A DNA stretch of 64,000 nt from Cliona cf. orientalis (GCA_963930775.1 OZ005698.1:6826501-6890500); one strand, 5' to 3'. Shown: positions 22,031 to 33,880, numbered from the stretch's first letter. Made by a program: numbers and translations. The notes: generated from the sequence alone by a model not told the origin.

Positions 22031-22086
22031 CATTATGCCATATTCAGGTGAAAGGCTAATTATAGCTAGCTCTCCAATATGGTTAT

Positions 22087-23524
22087 CAAGGGCTTATAGA
22101 CCCCAAAGGGGAGAGGGCATGTAACTGCCATATATACATGATAGCAAAGTTCAAATCAGACAGTGGTTTGTAACTAATTATAGTAACAGCTGCTGTCTGG
22201 ACTGCAGTGCAGTAGTGCTATGGACTGATAACCTAGATTTACTATTTTTAGCCTATGGATTTGAAGTTTGCCAGGTGCCAGTTACATGCCCTCTCCCCCT
22301 TTGGGGTCTATAATATGGAATTCCAAAGCGGACAAAATTGGATGATACACAAAATAATTGTCATACAGACTTACACATAAAACAATTGTCAAACTTGTCT
22401 AGAACAATTGTCAAGCTCGTCCAAAATAATTGTCAAACAGCTACACACAAAATATTGTGCACACTTTGCCTAAAACATTTGTCAGTCCTTGTACAAAACT
22501 ATTGTCAAAGACACACATTTGCAATGGTCAAGACCACACAAGTTTGTCATGCGCAAACGTACAAAATCGTTATGCTCAATCCACGCACCAATTAAGGTTG
22601 GAATCGGATATGGAATCCACGATACACAATTATGTCATTACGCGCTGCAGGTGTAATCTAAATAAAGCGCACCCTGCAGAGAGCGAGACTCAGTTGAGCT
22701 GTCGCACGAAGAAGTGAGGCTAAAATGACGTGCTATTGAGATGGACGTGGAGTACGAGTGTCTCTCTTCTTAACAAGTAGCTGTAATGTCAGAGTTCGGC
22801 GCAAAATCAGTCACGGAGCCAGTGTATGGTGGCCGCTATGCGCGATTGTTAGACTATAGATGTGTGTTGATGTATCTCGATATCCAGGTAGTTTTACCAA
22901 GCAGCTTGATCCCCGCCTAATGTCTGCAAAAGACTATGCATATATATCTTTGTGCATAAGTTGAATTCGGGGGGAGTCTGGATATTAATATTAAAAGTGA
23001 AGCCACGCTGACTGAATTTGCGCCGAACTCTGACATTACAGCTACCTAAGATTCAAGAGAGATACTCACACTCCACGTCCATCTCAATAGCACGTAATTA
23101 TAGCCTCGCTTCTTCGTGCGACAGCTTGACTGAGTCTCGCTCTCTGCACTGAGGGTGCGCTTTATTTAGATCACACCAGCAGCGCGTAATGATGTAATTG
23201 CGTATCGTGGATTCCATATCCGGCTATCCGATTCCAACCTTAATTGGTGCGTGGGTTGAGCATAACGATTTTGTACGTTTGCGCATGACAAACTTGTGTA
23301 TAGCAAATGTGTGTCTTTGACAATAGTTTTGTACAAGGACTGACAAATGTTTTAGGCAAAGTGTGCACAATATTTTGTGTGTAGCTGTTTGACAATTATT
23401 TTGAACGAGCTTGACAATTGTTCTAGACAAGTTTGACAATTGTTTTATGTGTAAGTCTGTTTGACATTTATTTTGTGTATCATCCAATTTTGTCCGCTTT
23501 GGAATTCCATACTATAAGCCCTTG
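22087..23524. mobile_element. 1.4-kb foldback transposon with 7-bp target duplication
   Basis: Ends CAAGGGCTTATAG / CTATAAGCCCTTG are flanked by TGGTTAT on both sides (22080..22086, 23525..23531). The interior is dominated by ~495-bp inverted arms (22316..22811 and ~23009..23509) around a ~200-bp centre. Each arm carries about six copies of an ACAATTGTCAA-type word every ~20-22 bp. A second, smaller inverted pair (TATAGACCCCAAAGGGG...) lies at 22095..22312 near the left end. The long arms, internal short direct repeats and 7-bp target recall Galileo/P-superfamily foldbacks; that class is inferred. Mirror-image ORFs in the two arms are repeat artefacts. No transposase. Confidence 0.85.
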
Positions 23525-23531
23525 TGGTTAT

Positions 23532-24185
23532 ATATTATCAGGAGCCCATGAACCACCTAAGGGTGGGAAGGAGCGTCTAAGTATGTATATCATCAAGGGC
23601 TTACCATCAGATGACTAAGCCACAGTTCAAGGATGACCATAAATGGCAATCGCTGCAGGCCACGTGGTCAACTTGTCTGGTACAAAACCAATGCATCCTG
23701 CTCAGCTGGGTGCAAGTGTAAGCCACTAAACCACCCTTATGTAGAGCTAATTACTATCAGGGGTCCGACAACCTTTTAGGGGTGTGGCCACAGTTGATCG
23801 AGGAGCTTCTGGGATGCTGCAGAGACTTACCCAGGCCAAAACTGACTGACCTGTGTAGTTGTATGAATGCTGTTGACCGTGATTAGATATCGTTTAATGA
23901 CTAGGTATCATATTATACCTAGTGAGAAAACTAGTTATCCGGACAATTTCACTTATCCGGTATGCTAGCATCAAGGCTGTGGCCAAAGGGGTCTGGATAA
24001 TCGAGGTTTCACTGTAAAAAAAGTTGAGGACCACACTGAAAGCAACATGCCGAAAATCACTGAACACTGATGACCAAAATATTTATACATTGCATGATGA
24101 GAACCAAATGTTGACACAAATTAAGCTCCACAGGAACCAATCATTTATCCCTTCCATGCACTTGTAACTAAAAATTATTACTCAC
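23532..24185. other. Repeat remnants; no exon found
   Basis: Holds a piece of the TATCAGGAGC...CC element (compare 56851), one CATCAAGGGCTTA end (~23592), and a Tigger-like end (GGATAATCGAGGTTTCACTG before TA, ~24000). The missing last exon of the cathepsin-like gene was looked for here and not found. Confidence 0.5.
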
Positions 24186-26489
24186 CCCAGCTATTTTGGC
24201 AAATCCAGTAGTCTTCTCCATTCATAGATCCATAGCCAACAACTAACATGGCATGGTCTAACCTTTCACCCGAGCACAGAGGGTCGTAATACACTCCATT
24301 TTGATAGGTCTGGAAACTCGTACGACTACCATTGATACCAATGGCAATGGGATTCTTAGCAACAGCCTCTGCAAGGGCTTGTTCATCCCCTACTGGCTCA
24401 ACCCACCTTCCACCACTAACGGGGAGCTCCACTTTGTACTTATCACTAGCACAAGTGTTATTCTCCGACTTATAATCTTCACCAGCAAGTCCTCCGAGCT
24501 TTGCTACACAGTCATAGGCAGATACATTCCACTGACTGCAGTCACAACAGTCAACAAACTCATTGATACTGGCATTTTTGAACTTTCCAGTTTTCACAGC
24601 CCACAGTGATTCAATTGACTGCGTAACGACGATGGCTGCAACTCGATCATTGGCTCCTTGATTGTATACCACTGGGACAGCACCTTTCTTACGCCAGTCA
24701 ATTGAATCAGGAACGTCAGCTCTGTTGCTGAAGACTTTGGATGGACCAATATAACTGTTCCATTTGCTTGGGATCTGAAGTGGACTCTTAGGAAGATCTT
24801 CAGTGCTCTATAGTACAGTATCATACATCCATAATAATTATTACTGATTACTGTAGAGTGACGATATTTGCAGGCATTTGTTTGGCAGTTCGCTCTACCG
24901 GGGTAATATCAGTTTTTGTGATATGATAATATTATATATCGTATAGCAGGAAACTTTGGCGAGCACTGATTAAATTTGGCGAATCAGTCATCCGAATGCA
25001 TTGGCAAATTTTAAAATTTGGCAATTGCGAGCGCTTCCAGATAGTGTATGAAATAACGCTGGCAGGTTTTAAAATTTGGTGATTTTCTAAAAAATTGCCA
25101 ATTCGCCAAGTTAAAAACATCACCAAAATTTCCCAATATACGGTATTCTTAAATTTTAATCTTCAGTAGTATGTGTAGCTCAAGAACTGCGTCCAGCCTG
25201 TCATCATTAGGCATGAAATCTTTGACAATGCCCACTTTCATTGAAACCACACCCACTTTGTGTTAATGATGTTCATAAGTAAGTGCTAGCCTTGTCACCA
25301 GGCTCCTTCAATGCTACATGCAGAAAACAGGAGAGCCTGGGAGGCATAATCACGTGAGTGCAATTGTGCAATCACTTTAAGGATAGAACTGTAAAAAAGT
25401 TATATTTTGAAGGGAGGTACTGGCTTGTCTTTACTCACTTCTTTTTCTTCACGTAGCAATAAAAAAACTGGCACAGGCAAGTGGTAGCTAGATTGTACTA
25501 ATGATACGCCAAAAATAATGATAGAAGGAGCATCAGGCCTGTGAAGCCCGTCTTGTTTCCATTGGCCACTGGCAAAAAGTGGTCAGCCTCCCCCCCCCTA
25601 GTCTCGTGAACCAGACCACTCCCTCCACAGCGCTGGATGTATTGCATCAGAGGAGGTTCGACAGGGTCAAAAGGTCACAATTAGCTAATCACGTGCTCCC
25701 ATATGTTTGCATGGGAGTACTAATTTCTCCGTTGTACCCCAGCTATCTTGCTACGAAAGTGTCTCTATCATGTTTTTCGTCGTGTCTAATACTGGTTCGA
25801 GCCCTGTACCCTTCGTGAACGATTTTCTAGGCTACCATATGGCTGACCTTTGCTACCTTGAACAGCAAGGCAAGCTGCTGTAGTGAGAATGATGGCATAG
25901 AAAAGCCGCCGATTACTTCTAAAATGTCTGTCATCCGCCTTGGAGAAAGCAGCGCCTGTCTCCATGATAAATCAGGACTGTCTAAATTCGGGGTCAAAGT
26001 ACAAGAATGCTCGTTAACGGAGGGTTATTGCTGACCTTTTGACCCTGTCGAACCTCCTCTGGTATTGCATCACCAGCACGTGCTGGTGATGCAATACATC
26101 CAGCGCTGTGGAGGGAGTGGTCTGGTTCACGAGACTACCCCCCCTCCTCCCCCCCCCCCCCCCCCCCCCCCCCCCCCACCCGGAGTTCCTACACCTATGC
26201 CAGAAAATGATAACTTCAGTCAGTGTAGCTGCTAGATAAAATTAAATCACAAATTACTCACCAAATGTGTGAACTTGTTCATTGTCACTGTATATGAAAG
26301 ACCTAGCGAATTGTGATACTTCACAAAATCAGCATTCCTTCTCCAGGTAGGATAAATCTTTTCTAGGTCGTCTCCATTGTAATACTGTGATACCCAATGC
26401 TTGAATTCACCATCATTACTGTAGTCGACACTTTGAGCGTCTATGCTGTAAATCACAGCTAACATTACCAGTAAGATAATGTAATTCAT
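24186..26489 (-). CDS. Cathepsin L-like cysteine protease homologue lacking the catalytic Cys (3' exon not found)
   Basis: Exon 1 (26262..26489) encodes a signal peptide and an inhibitor-type propeptide (YPTWRRNADFVKYHNSLGLS, MNKFTH). Exon 2 (24186..24807), joined in phase, encodes most of a papain-fold domain: DVPDSIDWRKKGAVP, NQGANDRVAAIV, LDHAMLVVGYG and YWICQNSWG. The normal NQGxCGSCWAF active-site loop is replaced, with Val at the catalytic Cys position, while the His and Asn of the triad remain. The CGGCNGG-like segment is also altered. It should therefore be a proteolytically inactive secreted or lysosomal pseudoenzyme. The exon ends at a donor within the NSWG codons, and the usual last ~25 residues are not visible to the left. 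Whether it is expressed or decaying is open. Confidence 0.75.
24936..25145. mobile_element. ACCGTA-type MITE (TATTGGGAAATTTTGG ends)
   Basis: The left ATATCGTATAGCAGGAAACTT matches the inverse of the right end (ATACCGTATATTGGGAAATT). The interior has mirrored AATTTGGCGAAT / TTCGCCAAG words. Lies in the intron of the cathepsin-like gene. Confidence 0.65.
25599..26137. mobile_element. 539-bp foldback of the TAGTCTCG family, C-run flanked
   Basis: Arms begin TAGTCTCGTGAACCAGACCA and are >95% matched for ~75 bp. The right arm holds an extra ~30-bp perfect palindrome (CACCAGCACGTGCTGGTG) absent from the left arm. Flanks are C runs compatible with a 9-bp duplication (CCCCCCCCC / CCCCCCCTC). In the same intron as the 24936 element. 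Confidence 0.75.
26138..26178. repeat. Poly-C tract
   Basis: About 40 bases, almost all C, directly after the foldback element. Length is likely unreliable in assembly. Confidence 0.8.
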
Positions 26490-26768
26490 CTCTCGAGAAT
26501 GAGGTGGATTTCACGTCGTTGACTGCTGAAGAAAACGGCTCACGTCGACTGGTATGGCACGGAATGGATGCCGATCGCTATCCTCGAGCTCTAGACCACT
26601 ACCCTCGCCCGAATCTGTTGGAAATGGTCGTCATCGGTGCACGATATACGTGATGTACATGTAGTATATAAAACTAGTACCCGGTACCCGGTACCCCCCA
26701 CCAATAGATGCACACTTTAGCATAATTGCGCATGCGTACATACACTTATGCATACACACTAATTTCAG

Positions 26769-27020
26769 GAGCAAAGAGAGTCGGTTTACCGGAGGCTCCT
26801 TAAAATGATGGAGAGAACGTTTCTGAAGGAGCAAGTGAAGAAGAGAGAAGAGCAGCAGAAGGAGCAACATCGTCCAAGAGAGGAGAGGGTTGGGGGAGAG
26901 AGGGGAAAGAGATCACTTTTGAATCACCTCAGGGGACGTCGAGACAGACCAAGAGGACAGCCCCTGCACCAGAGAAGTAATACTGTTACAGTTTTTCAGT
27001 CTGATGTTATAATATTATGA
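26769..27020 (+). pseudogene. Detached ankyrin-gene tail exon (copy C)
   Basis: After the conserved acceptor it reads EQRESVYRRLLKMMERTFLK and on through RSLLNHLRGRRDRP, then leaves the copy-A frame because of an indel and ends at TGA 27018. Its ankyrin exons are 10.7 kb upstream (copy B) behind other genes, so it is probably not spliced to them. Confidence 0.6.
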
Positions 27021-28271
27021 GTTTTTGTGAAACCAACCCTATCAAACATTCCAATGCACAATAATAATTATAGCTGTGTGTATTATTTTTGTTTTCAAAA
27101 ATTTAGAATTAAATAGCCGTTCAAATCAAACAATAACACAGTACAATAATAATTATTGTTGTTGGAAGCAATTAATGGTGCATGGGGGGTGGCCCTAAGT
27201 TAACCTTCCCAGCTTACAGTCCATGAACATTACAATGTCATGCAAAAATAAATTGAAGAACTGAACATGGAATGGACTGGAATAGGTTGCCCCTGACTAC
27301 ATTTAGTTGATATCACGTCGATCAAAAGCTAGAGTCTGTGTAACACAGCAATAGCTAGTTGAGTCTTCTCTGTCTAGTTGGGCTATGGAGTGACTTGGAT
27401 GTATACGTACTTTTTGCACAAGGGTATATACGTCCCCCACCTTGAACTCTGAAAACAGCTTAGGGGCATATCCTCAGCCAACACGAAGGGAAGGATCATG
27501 CATTCTCCACCACTCTGAAGGGTGCACATGGACATCAAGAGGACAGGAGGAGGGGGAGTGGGGGGATAAAAAAATTGACTGCATTTTCATCATCATATTA
27601 TTATTATTTTCGTCAAAATTTCATCATAATTACCTCATCAATTGGCCAAATTGTTCTTTGTTGATTGGGACTTGGGATGTAATTTGGCTACAATTTAGTG
27701 AATTATCAAAACTAATCATTCAGATAGCCTAATTAATTTTTGCCGAGAGCCAGTTCTACGGTGAGGAGATGCTATCCCAGGCTCACCGACTTTCCAAGGG
27801 AAATGTTCACCTGAGTCTACTTCTCTACATGCTAATACAAGTAGCCTCCAGGCCAGCTCCTTATGACTTAGCCTTGTACCCTGAAGGGCCTGGGTACGTA
27901 CGTCTTTGTGACCAGCTTGCAATTGTAGTACATGTATATACCTTCTATCCAGTCTCTTGGAAATGGTCGTCATTGCCCTGGGCATCAGTCCAAAATCGAG
28001 TCCAAATCTCAGTCCACAGTCGCTAGTCCAGAGTCCAGGTTTTGCACTTACCCAATTACCTCATAGATTACATCATAGTTGTCATCATACATTACAACGT
28101 ACATGTAATTACCTCATAACCACAGAAAAGTAATGGGGATGTAATATAATATACAATACATGATTGTATAACAGTACATACCATAAAAATAGAAACCACG
28201 CGCCAAATATATTATCATGATAATAGAATTAAATGAGATATGTGATTTGTACTGTAATTGAGACGTCAACA

Positions 28272-28604
28272 TCAATAAACATGCACCATTCCATAGAGGA
28301 AAGTCCATAAGAGTACATAGGTGAACAGGCCTCCAATCATCCCATCGAACCAAATCTGCCTCCGAGTCGTGAAATAATTGCTCCAGTTTGATCCAGCCTT
28401 CGTGGCCAGCATCAGCGAGAGAGCCAGGGAGAAGACGAGAAAGAAAGCGAAGCCATTGAGTCCGGTCAGCCCCAGAATACCAGCGGCAGCTCCAGAGATG
28501 GCAGCCGCTGAGGTTCGACAGTAGTCAACAATGGATGCATTGCGCCGCACTGCTCTCTCATTGAAGACAGTGTCTGAGTCCTTGAGACGTAAGCCAGTGG
28601 TCAT
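28272..28604 (-). CDS. EMC6: ER membrane protein complex subunit 6 (copy C)
   Basis: Single-exon 110-residue EMC6, differing from copy A at two residues seen by eye: RAVRRNAS here against RAVRLNAS, and the canonical IGGLFTY retained. Same diagnostic [16 protein letters not shown] and FLYGMVHVY motifs. Two conserved EMC6 loci in one window reflect the segmental duplication. This copy keeps the family glycine and is the better candidate for the functional gene. Its 5' end faces SGF29 across 269 bp. Confidence 0.95.
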   Translation of the reverse strand: MTTGLRLKDSDTVFNERAVRRNASIVDYCRTSAAAISGAAAGILGLTGLNGFAFFLVFSLALSLMLATKAGSNWSNYFTTRRQIWFDGMIGGLFTYVLLWTFLYGMVHVY

Positions 28605-28873
28605 GATTCAATTGGGACTAGGTACAGATTGAGATTCCGGGAATGAAAACTGTCGCAGGCCTGGACCTGTATGAGAGAAGAAAGTCAGAGATTGAGTGAG
28701 TTGAAGAGTTCAGGCACTAAGAGAGGGATGGAGAGGGAGGGGCGGGGGGAGAGGAAAAAAAGAGAGAGAGGGAGAGAGAGAGAGACGAACCTGATTCCTG
28801 GCTCATGTGGCTTTGCACGCAAGAGCACGAGTTTATAAATTTAACCCCTTTCACGCTCAATATCAAAACCAAA
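28605..28873. promoter_or_regulatory. Probable bidirectional promoter region, EMC6 / SGF29
   Basis: Only 269 bp separate the two divergent start codons. The region contains a GA-rich purine tract (28733..28786). Promoter function is inferred from spacing; no core element was identified. Confidence 0.45.
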
Positions 28874-31800
28874 ATGCCTCGAGGAGGAAAAACAGGTGGG
28901 AAGCTCGCTTCTTCGCGAAGCACCAGCGTCTACCATCGGTCATCGTCGGTAGCTTCGTCATCCAGAAGTCAGGATCTTTCTGGATCAGTCGCCTCTGTTC
29001 TCGCTGAGCTACAATCGCTGCTGGTACAAACACAGGTTGGTGGGCTCTATTTGGAATAACATGCTTAGTGTTGTTTACACCATGTTATCCCTACAGGAAG
29101 AGAGGGACAATGGAGAACAAGCACTCTCTGGGATTTCAAAGACTCACGAGAAAATGAAGAACGAACAGAGAGGTATTTAAAGTACAAAGTGTATAAATTT
29201 GAAGATATAAGTGTTAGCCTTTCATGTGTTCTTACAGTGTCTCTGTATTTCAAGCAGAAGCTCCAGGGTCTCTACGTCAATGCTCAGCAAGATTCAAAGA
29301 AGGAGCTTGTGTACGTTTCCCTTACATGGCAACTATATACAGTAATCCTGTGCTTTCTAGTGCAGTAAGGGTTATCAGCAGAAAATTCTTCGTGAGTGTG
29401 TTTGGTCTAGAGTAGAATATCCATTTTCCTATCCCTGGAGGCTGTATCCTGTTTGTGAATGCTTTAATAAGTACTACTTGCTAACCACCAGCATGTTCTG
29501 TCCCTCCATGTTGTTCATGTACGTGTACGTATCCCCACTGTGCAGACTTATAGAGCAGTGCTTGGATAAGATCTCGGAGCTCAAGCAGGAGATTGGAGAG
29601 AAACAAGGTATGATGATACGTGCATGTATAATGTATGTACTTGATGCATACATATATGTTCCTTCTGACTGTCCAATACCACGGTGCTGTATGCAATTCC
29701 ATATCAAGTACCACATGCCCAAAAATTGTTTGCAACGTGTATAATGCACATATGCATGCATTGTACATTATACTGCATTCATAATATTCCTGTGTACAGC
29801 TCGCCAGGCTCCTGTTGCTGCTAGGAATATTGAAGACTATCAAGCTAAAATGTAAGCTTTTTGTGTCCTTTAGGCTGGTCAACCTCATCACAGAGTGCAT
29901 ACTATCCTCTTCAATAGCTATTATACAGAGTATCATTGTGTGTGTGTGTGTTTTTTTTTGCTGACTCAGGCGTTCCGGTGGCATGGGTACAATGCGTCGA
30001 GGTATGTTGATGACGATCCTCCAGCAGTACGCCCTGGATCAGCCGGTCTGGAAGGGAAAATCAGGAGAGAGGTAAATAAAGTGTCCGTGTATATTAAATT
30101 ATGTGTGTGTACGTGTGTGTGTGTGTGTGGGATGTACATGTATATGGTAATTTTATTTTAATTTGCAGTCCTCCCCCTCTATGTGGAGCAATCCCTGCTG
30201 ATGAGAAGTACAAGTGTAAGCCAGGAGATCAGGTTGGTTGCCTTGGATACAGTGTATAGTGTACATGTATACCAGTGTGATTGTGTGATAAGAAAGGAAA
30301 GGAGCATTAGAGGTAGGGAGAGAGAGAGGAGAAAGGATGGGAGAGGGAGAGAAAGAGAGTGAGAGAGGGGGAGAGGGAGGGAAGAGAGAGAGAGAAACTG
30401 ATGTTTTTCCTCCCCACAGGTGGCTGCCAGGGTGAAGACTGAGGAAGGTGATGAACAGTGGATTTTGGCAGAAGTGTTTTCTTACAACTCTCATAACCAT
30501 CGCTACTGTGTGGATGACATCGACGAGGAAGGCCACTGTGAACAAAGGTACATGTACGTACTGGCTAACCCTAGCCACGTTACTTACGTTACATGTACAT
30601 TACCATGTTGAATTTGAATTATTTTTTAATTTTGAACTTGCGTGATTGTGTGTGTTTCTGTAGACGCTATCATGTGAGTAAGAGGAGGGTCATTCCTCTA
30701 CCCATCTACAAAGTTGATCCTGAATCTCAACAGCATGCACTCTTCAAGCCTAAACAGGTACTTTTATATACCAAATATTATTGAGAGTTAGACTAAAGTA
30801 CAAGGCTCTACTATATACTAGACTTGCTAAAAAGACCTATGATGCAATAATGTGTGTGAATACTGTGAAGGGTGGGGTGTCTCCTGACCTGAATCAGATT
30901 TGAAATTTCCCCAAAGGAGCTTCGCTGCAATTTTCCCACCCCAAGAAGTAGTCATGCATTTGATGTGTACATGTACAAGTTTCATAATAATAATAATAAT
31001 ATTATTGCTATACGTATATCAAGTATAGTCCTCCTCCTCTCTTTCAGCTCGTTTTAGCTCTCTACCCCCAAACTACATGCTTCTACAGAGCCATCATCCA
31101 CGAGCAACCAAAGGATGTGAGTACTTTGAAGATGCATCTACATTCACATGCACACGTACATACACACACGGTAGTACTGCATATTGAAAAAACGTAGCCT
31201 TACTTCTGTACAGCACGGCACGGTACCTTGCTTGATCAATACAAGCACAAGTATAAATTTGCAATTTGCTAAATGAATGCACAGGAGTGCAGAACCCTCA
31301 CCGCTACACGCATGCATGACTCATGCACATGTACATGTAGATCTATAGCATGTCTCAATGTGTATACCTGCTCAATATATCAGGAGTATTGAACTAGCTA
31401 CATACCCTGCACCTGAGGTACTCGGGTTTTCTTCAGAGTCAGTGCATCATATAGGTGTAGGGGGAAGGCACCTGGCTATGTCACTGAAAGCCTCTGTGAC
31501 TACTTTAACTGAGTTATGCACTTGAGAGCCACTGCCTGTTTACACTGTCACTGCATTGACAACTGACCAGCAAGGCACAGAATGGCAACCACAGCTGCAC
31601 ACTACTACACCGCTGGGCAGGACTTAACGTGACCACTCTTCCTTGATGCCTGGTAATTCTCGGATGCGTACTTTCTCTCAGACAACCCTTACCATATGGA
31701 CGGACGGACGGACAAAAATTGCCGAATGATTGCAGTAACCCTCCGCCTACGCTTTGCGGCAAGGGTTAATTAGAACGGCATACAGTATATACGGCTCATA

Positions 31801-32213
31801 GCCCAGGCATGAGAATGCACAATGGAATATTTTACATTTATGTTCATAGAGCCATGCTGGGGATATATTTTCACGTGACAAACATATCATAACAATAAAA
31901 ATTAAAATAATATTATATACAATTTGCGCACAGCTGTACCGTTTATGTGGGGCTCGCTCAGGCTTGCCCCAATTATACAATATCTACGTAGCTAGCTCTC
32001 ACTCGCTCACTCATTCACTTTCATCCCCCATCTCTCTCTCTCTCTTACTCTCTCTTCCCCCCTCTGTCTCTCACACACACACTTTATTATTAGGTAAACT
32101 CAGAGTACTCTGTCCTGTTTGAAGACAACACGTACTCTGAAGGCTACTCGCCTCCCCTTGACGTGCCCCAGAGGTATGTCCTGCCTATGAGAGAGACTAG
32201 GAGAAAAACATAA
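28874..32213 (+). CDS. SGF29: SAGA-associated factor 29 (tandem Tudor H3K4me reader)
   Basis: Eleven exons in consistent phase: 28874..29035, 29097..29172, 29238..29310, 29546..29607, 29800..29851, 29970..30071, 30169..30232, 30420..30547, 30664..30757, 31048..31116 and 32094..32213. The N-terminus is Ser-rich then helical (LAELQSLLVQTQ; IEQCLDKISELKQEIGEKQ). It continues MRRGMLMTILQQYAL, SPPPLCGAIPA, then the SGF29 C-terminal tandem Tudor: VAARVK, GDEQWILAEV, YCVDDIDEEG, RRVIPLPIY, LVLALYPQTTCFYRAIIH, YSVLFEDNTYSEGYSPPLDV and QRYVLP. SGF29 binds methylated H3K4 and recruits the SAGA/ATAC acetyltransferase module in the nucleus. Introns hold GA, GT and CT microsatellites. Intact, with normal family architecture. 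Confidence 0.95.
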
Positions 32214-32713
32214 TCTGTAATATGTCGTCAATGCTTCTTTCATCCCATGTATGTGTGCCGTCTTTATTTGTTATAACAGTAGTAACTGTCAATATCATCC
32301 ATCTCCTCCTTACATGTATGTTAATACTTTTTCGGTCCACTAATTGACTCTCGTTACAGGGTTATATTACTTGGTTTGTGTGTGTATCTATATTTCTAGC
32401 AGCTACATAATATTTTTACCTGCATGGTTCATACGTCCACAGTGCGGCAATATTGAGCTTCCTTTAATCACAGAATCAACTGACAAAACTCAACTTATCT
32501 AACAATCAATTTTCTCAGTCAATTATGACATAACAACGAAACTAAGTAATAAATTTAATGATAACTATTCGTTCACAATTCCTATAATTATTATTGTACA
32601 GATTATTGTTACAGCAATACATTGCTCATTCTCTGCTTACATGCCTAATAAAAAAAAAGCTGTTCCATTAGTTAGGTTGCTGCTGCTAGCAGCCACAGTA
32701 TCAGGAGCTCCTC

Positions 32714-33137
32714 CTAGCTGGTCCCCGTTCTGGTCCTGGTAGTTCCGGACCTGGTAGTTCCGGACCTGGCAGTTCTGGACCTGGCAGTTCTGGTCCTGGT
32801 CGTTCCCATCTTGGTATCGTCATAGTTCTCTCGTTTGAAAATGTTTTCTTCAGAGTTGAGGCCGTCATATCGAGCTTCATTTGTCAGTCCAGTGTATTTG
32901 TTCTTTTCCTCCTTTGGTGCTCCATCGATGGGCTACATAAAATTAATAGTATCATGTTACAATGTACAGCTAGTAGCCTGGAGCTAAGATTGATTGTTTC
33001 ACTGCATGCTTCCTTATTATTTTGAATAAAGCTAGATATAATATAATTGTACATGTACTTGTGTGACTTACCATTACTACTAGGCATAATATTATGCATA
33101 TGAGCAGGGAGATTCCAATGATACATTTGAACTTCAT
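32714..33137 (-). CDS. Small secreted Thr/Arg-rich repetitive protein
   Basis: Exon 1 (33072..33137) is a 22-residue signal peptide beginning MKFKCIIG. Exon 2 (32714..32932) encodes PIDGAPKEEKNKYTGL..., ENIFKREN, then a short tail of TRTRTARSRTARSGTT type repeats, ending in TAG. The GAPxEEKNxKY start and ENIFKRE motif recur in the paralogue at 34813..35402. A dibasic KR before the repetitive tail suggests proprotein processing. Function unknown; an extracellular matrix or mineral-associated role is only a guess from composition. Confidence 0.65.
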
Positions 33138-33540
33138 ATCAGCGGAGCGGCTTTACTCGGATTTCTGACTGTACATAAACGTGACAGTAGAGCTACACCA
33201 AAAATGTTTGCTAGGTTATATCCAATCAGGCTACCGCTGCTGCTGCTGCATACTGAGAAAGTGTTAGTCACCTTTTTTATATACTCGCTCCAGTCTTGGT
33301 TATTTCAGTCTGGGGTTGGTCTCAGTACAGTGTTACTGCACTGATCCATGTTGTGTGGTCTGAGCTACTGCCCCTTCCCATGTGATAGTCACAGTGCTTC
33401 CCAGGGTGCTCAGTGCATGTAGTGGTAGGCTGAAGGGTCATACTGGTAGCCACTACCACCTAGTAGGCAGCTTTGTTTCTCTGCCTTGTGCATGTCCACG
33501 GAGCAATGCATCATAGATTTCTTTTTTTTTTAAGATGTTT
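33138..33540. other. Gene spacer, no coding sequence seen
   Basis: Upstream flank of the 32714 gene. Contains (CTG)n-like CTGCTGCTGCTGC and a region resembling the flank of the next paralogue. Confidence 0.45.
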
Positions 33541-33880
33541 TCTTTAGAGTTATGGCTGTACTTCATTTGACACACCGGTGTATACAATATTCTTTTCCTC
33601 CTCTGGTGCCTAAATACATGCAGAATGATTGCTTCCTTGTTTGGAAGCTATTGCATGTAAGATGTGCACACAGTAACTATATAAGTGACTTACCACTATT
33701 AACAGTAAATTAAATTTGCACCATTGGATTCAGCACACATAGGGCTATCAATCTATGCTAAAAACTCAGTTTTTATGAAAAATTGCAAATGGTCTATTTT
33801 TCCATAGCAGGTCACAGTTACTACTAGTCATGTGAGTAGAATGTTTCTTATGATACTTTGAACTTCATATCAGCGGCTTT
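33541..33880 (-). pseudogene. Decayed paralogue of the small secreted protein family
   Basis: Reads backwards as CTGATATGAAGTTCAAAGTA (broken signal exon) and, further left, as CACCAGAGGAGGAAAAGAAT plus AAGAAAACATCTT, which match the APxEEKN and ENIF segments of the intact neighbours but without an open frame. Its position between the two intact genes indicates tandem duplication. Confidence 0.6.

Larger units (their letters stand above)
26695..28722. repeat. Segmental duplication, copy C (right part of the split second copy)
   Basis: Matches 9708..12358: ankyrin tail exon, 3' flank and EMC6, in the same order. It lacks the 38-bp hairpin and most of the 600-bp element found in copy A. Between tail exon and EMC6 (27021..28271) there is no gene. 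Its left partner is 14600..15958. Confidence 0.85.

Noticed and set aside
22338-23487. Two near-identical ORFs on opposite strands (~22338 + and ~23224 -)
   Set aside because: They are the same repeat read in the two inverted arms of the foldback; composition follows the ATTGTCA periodicity.
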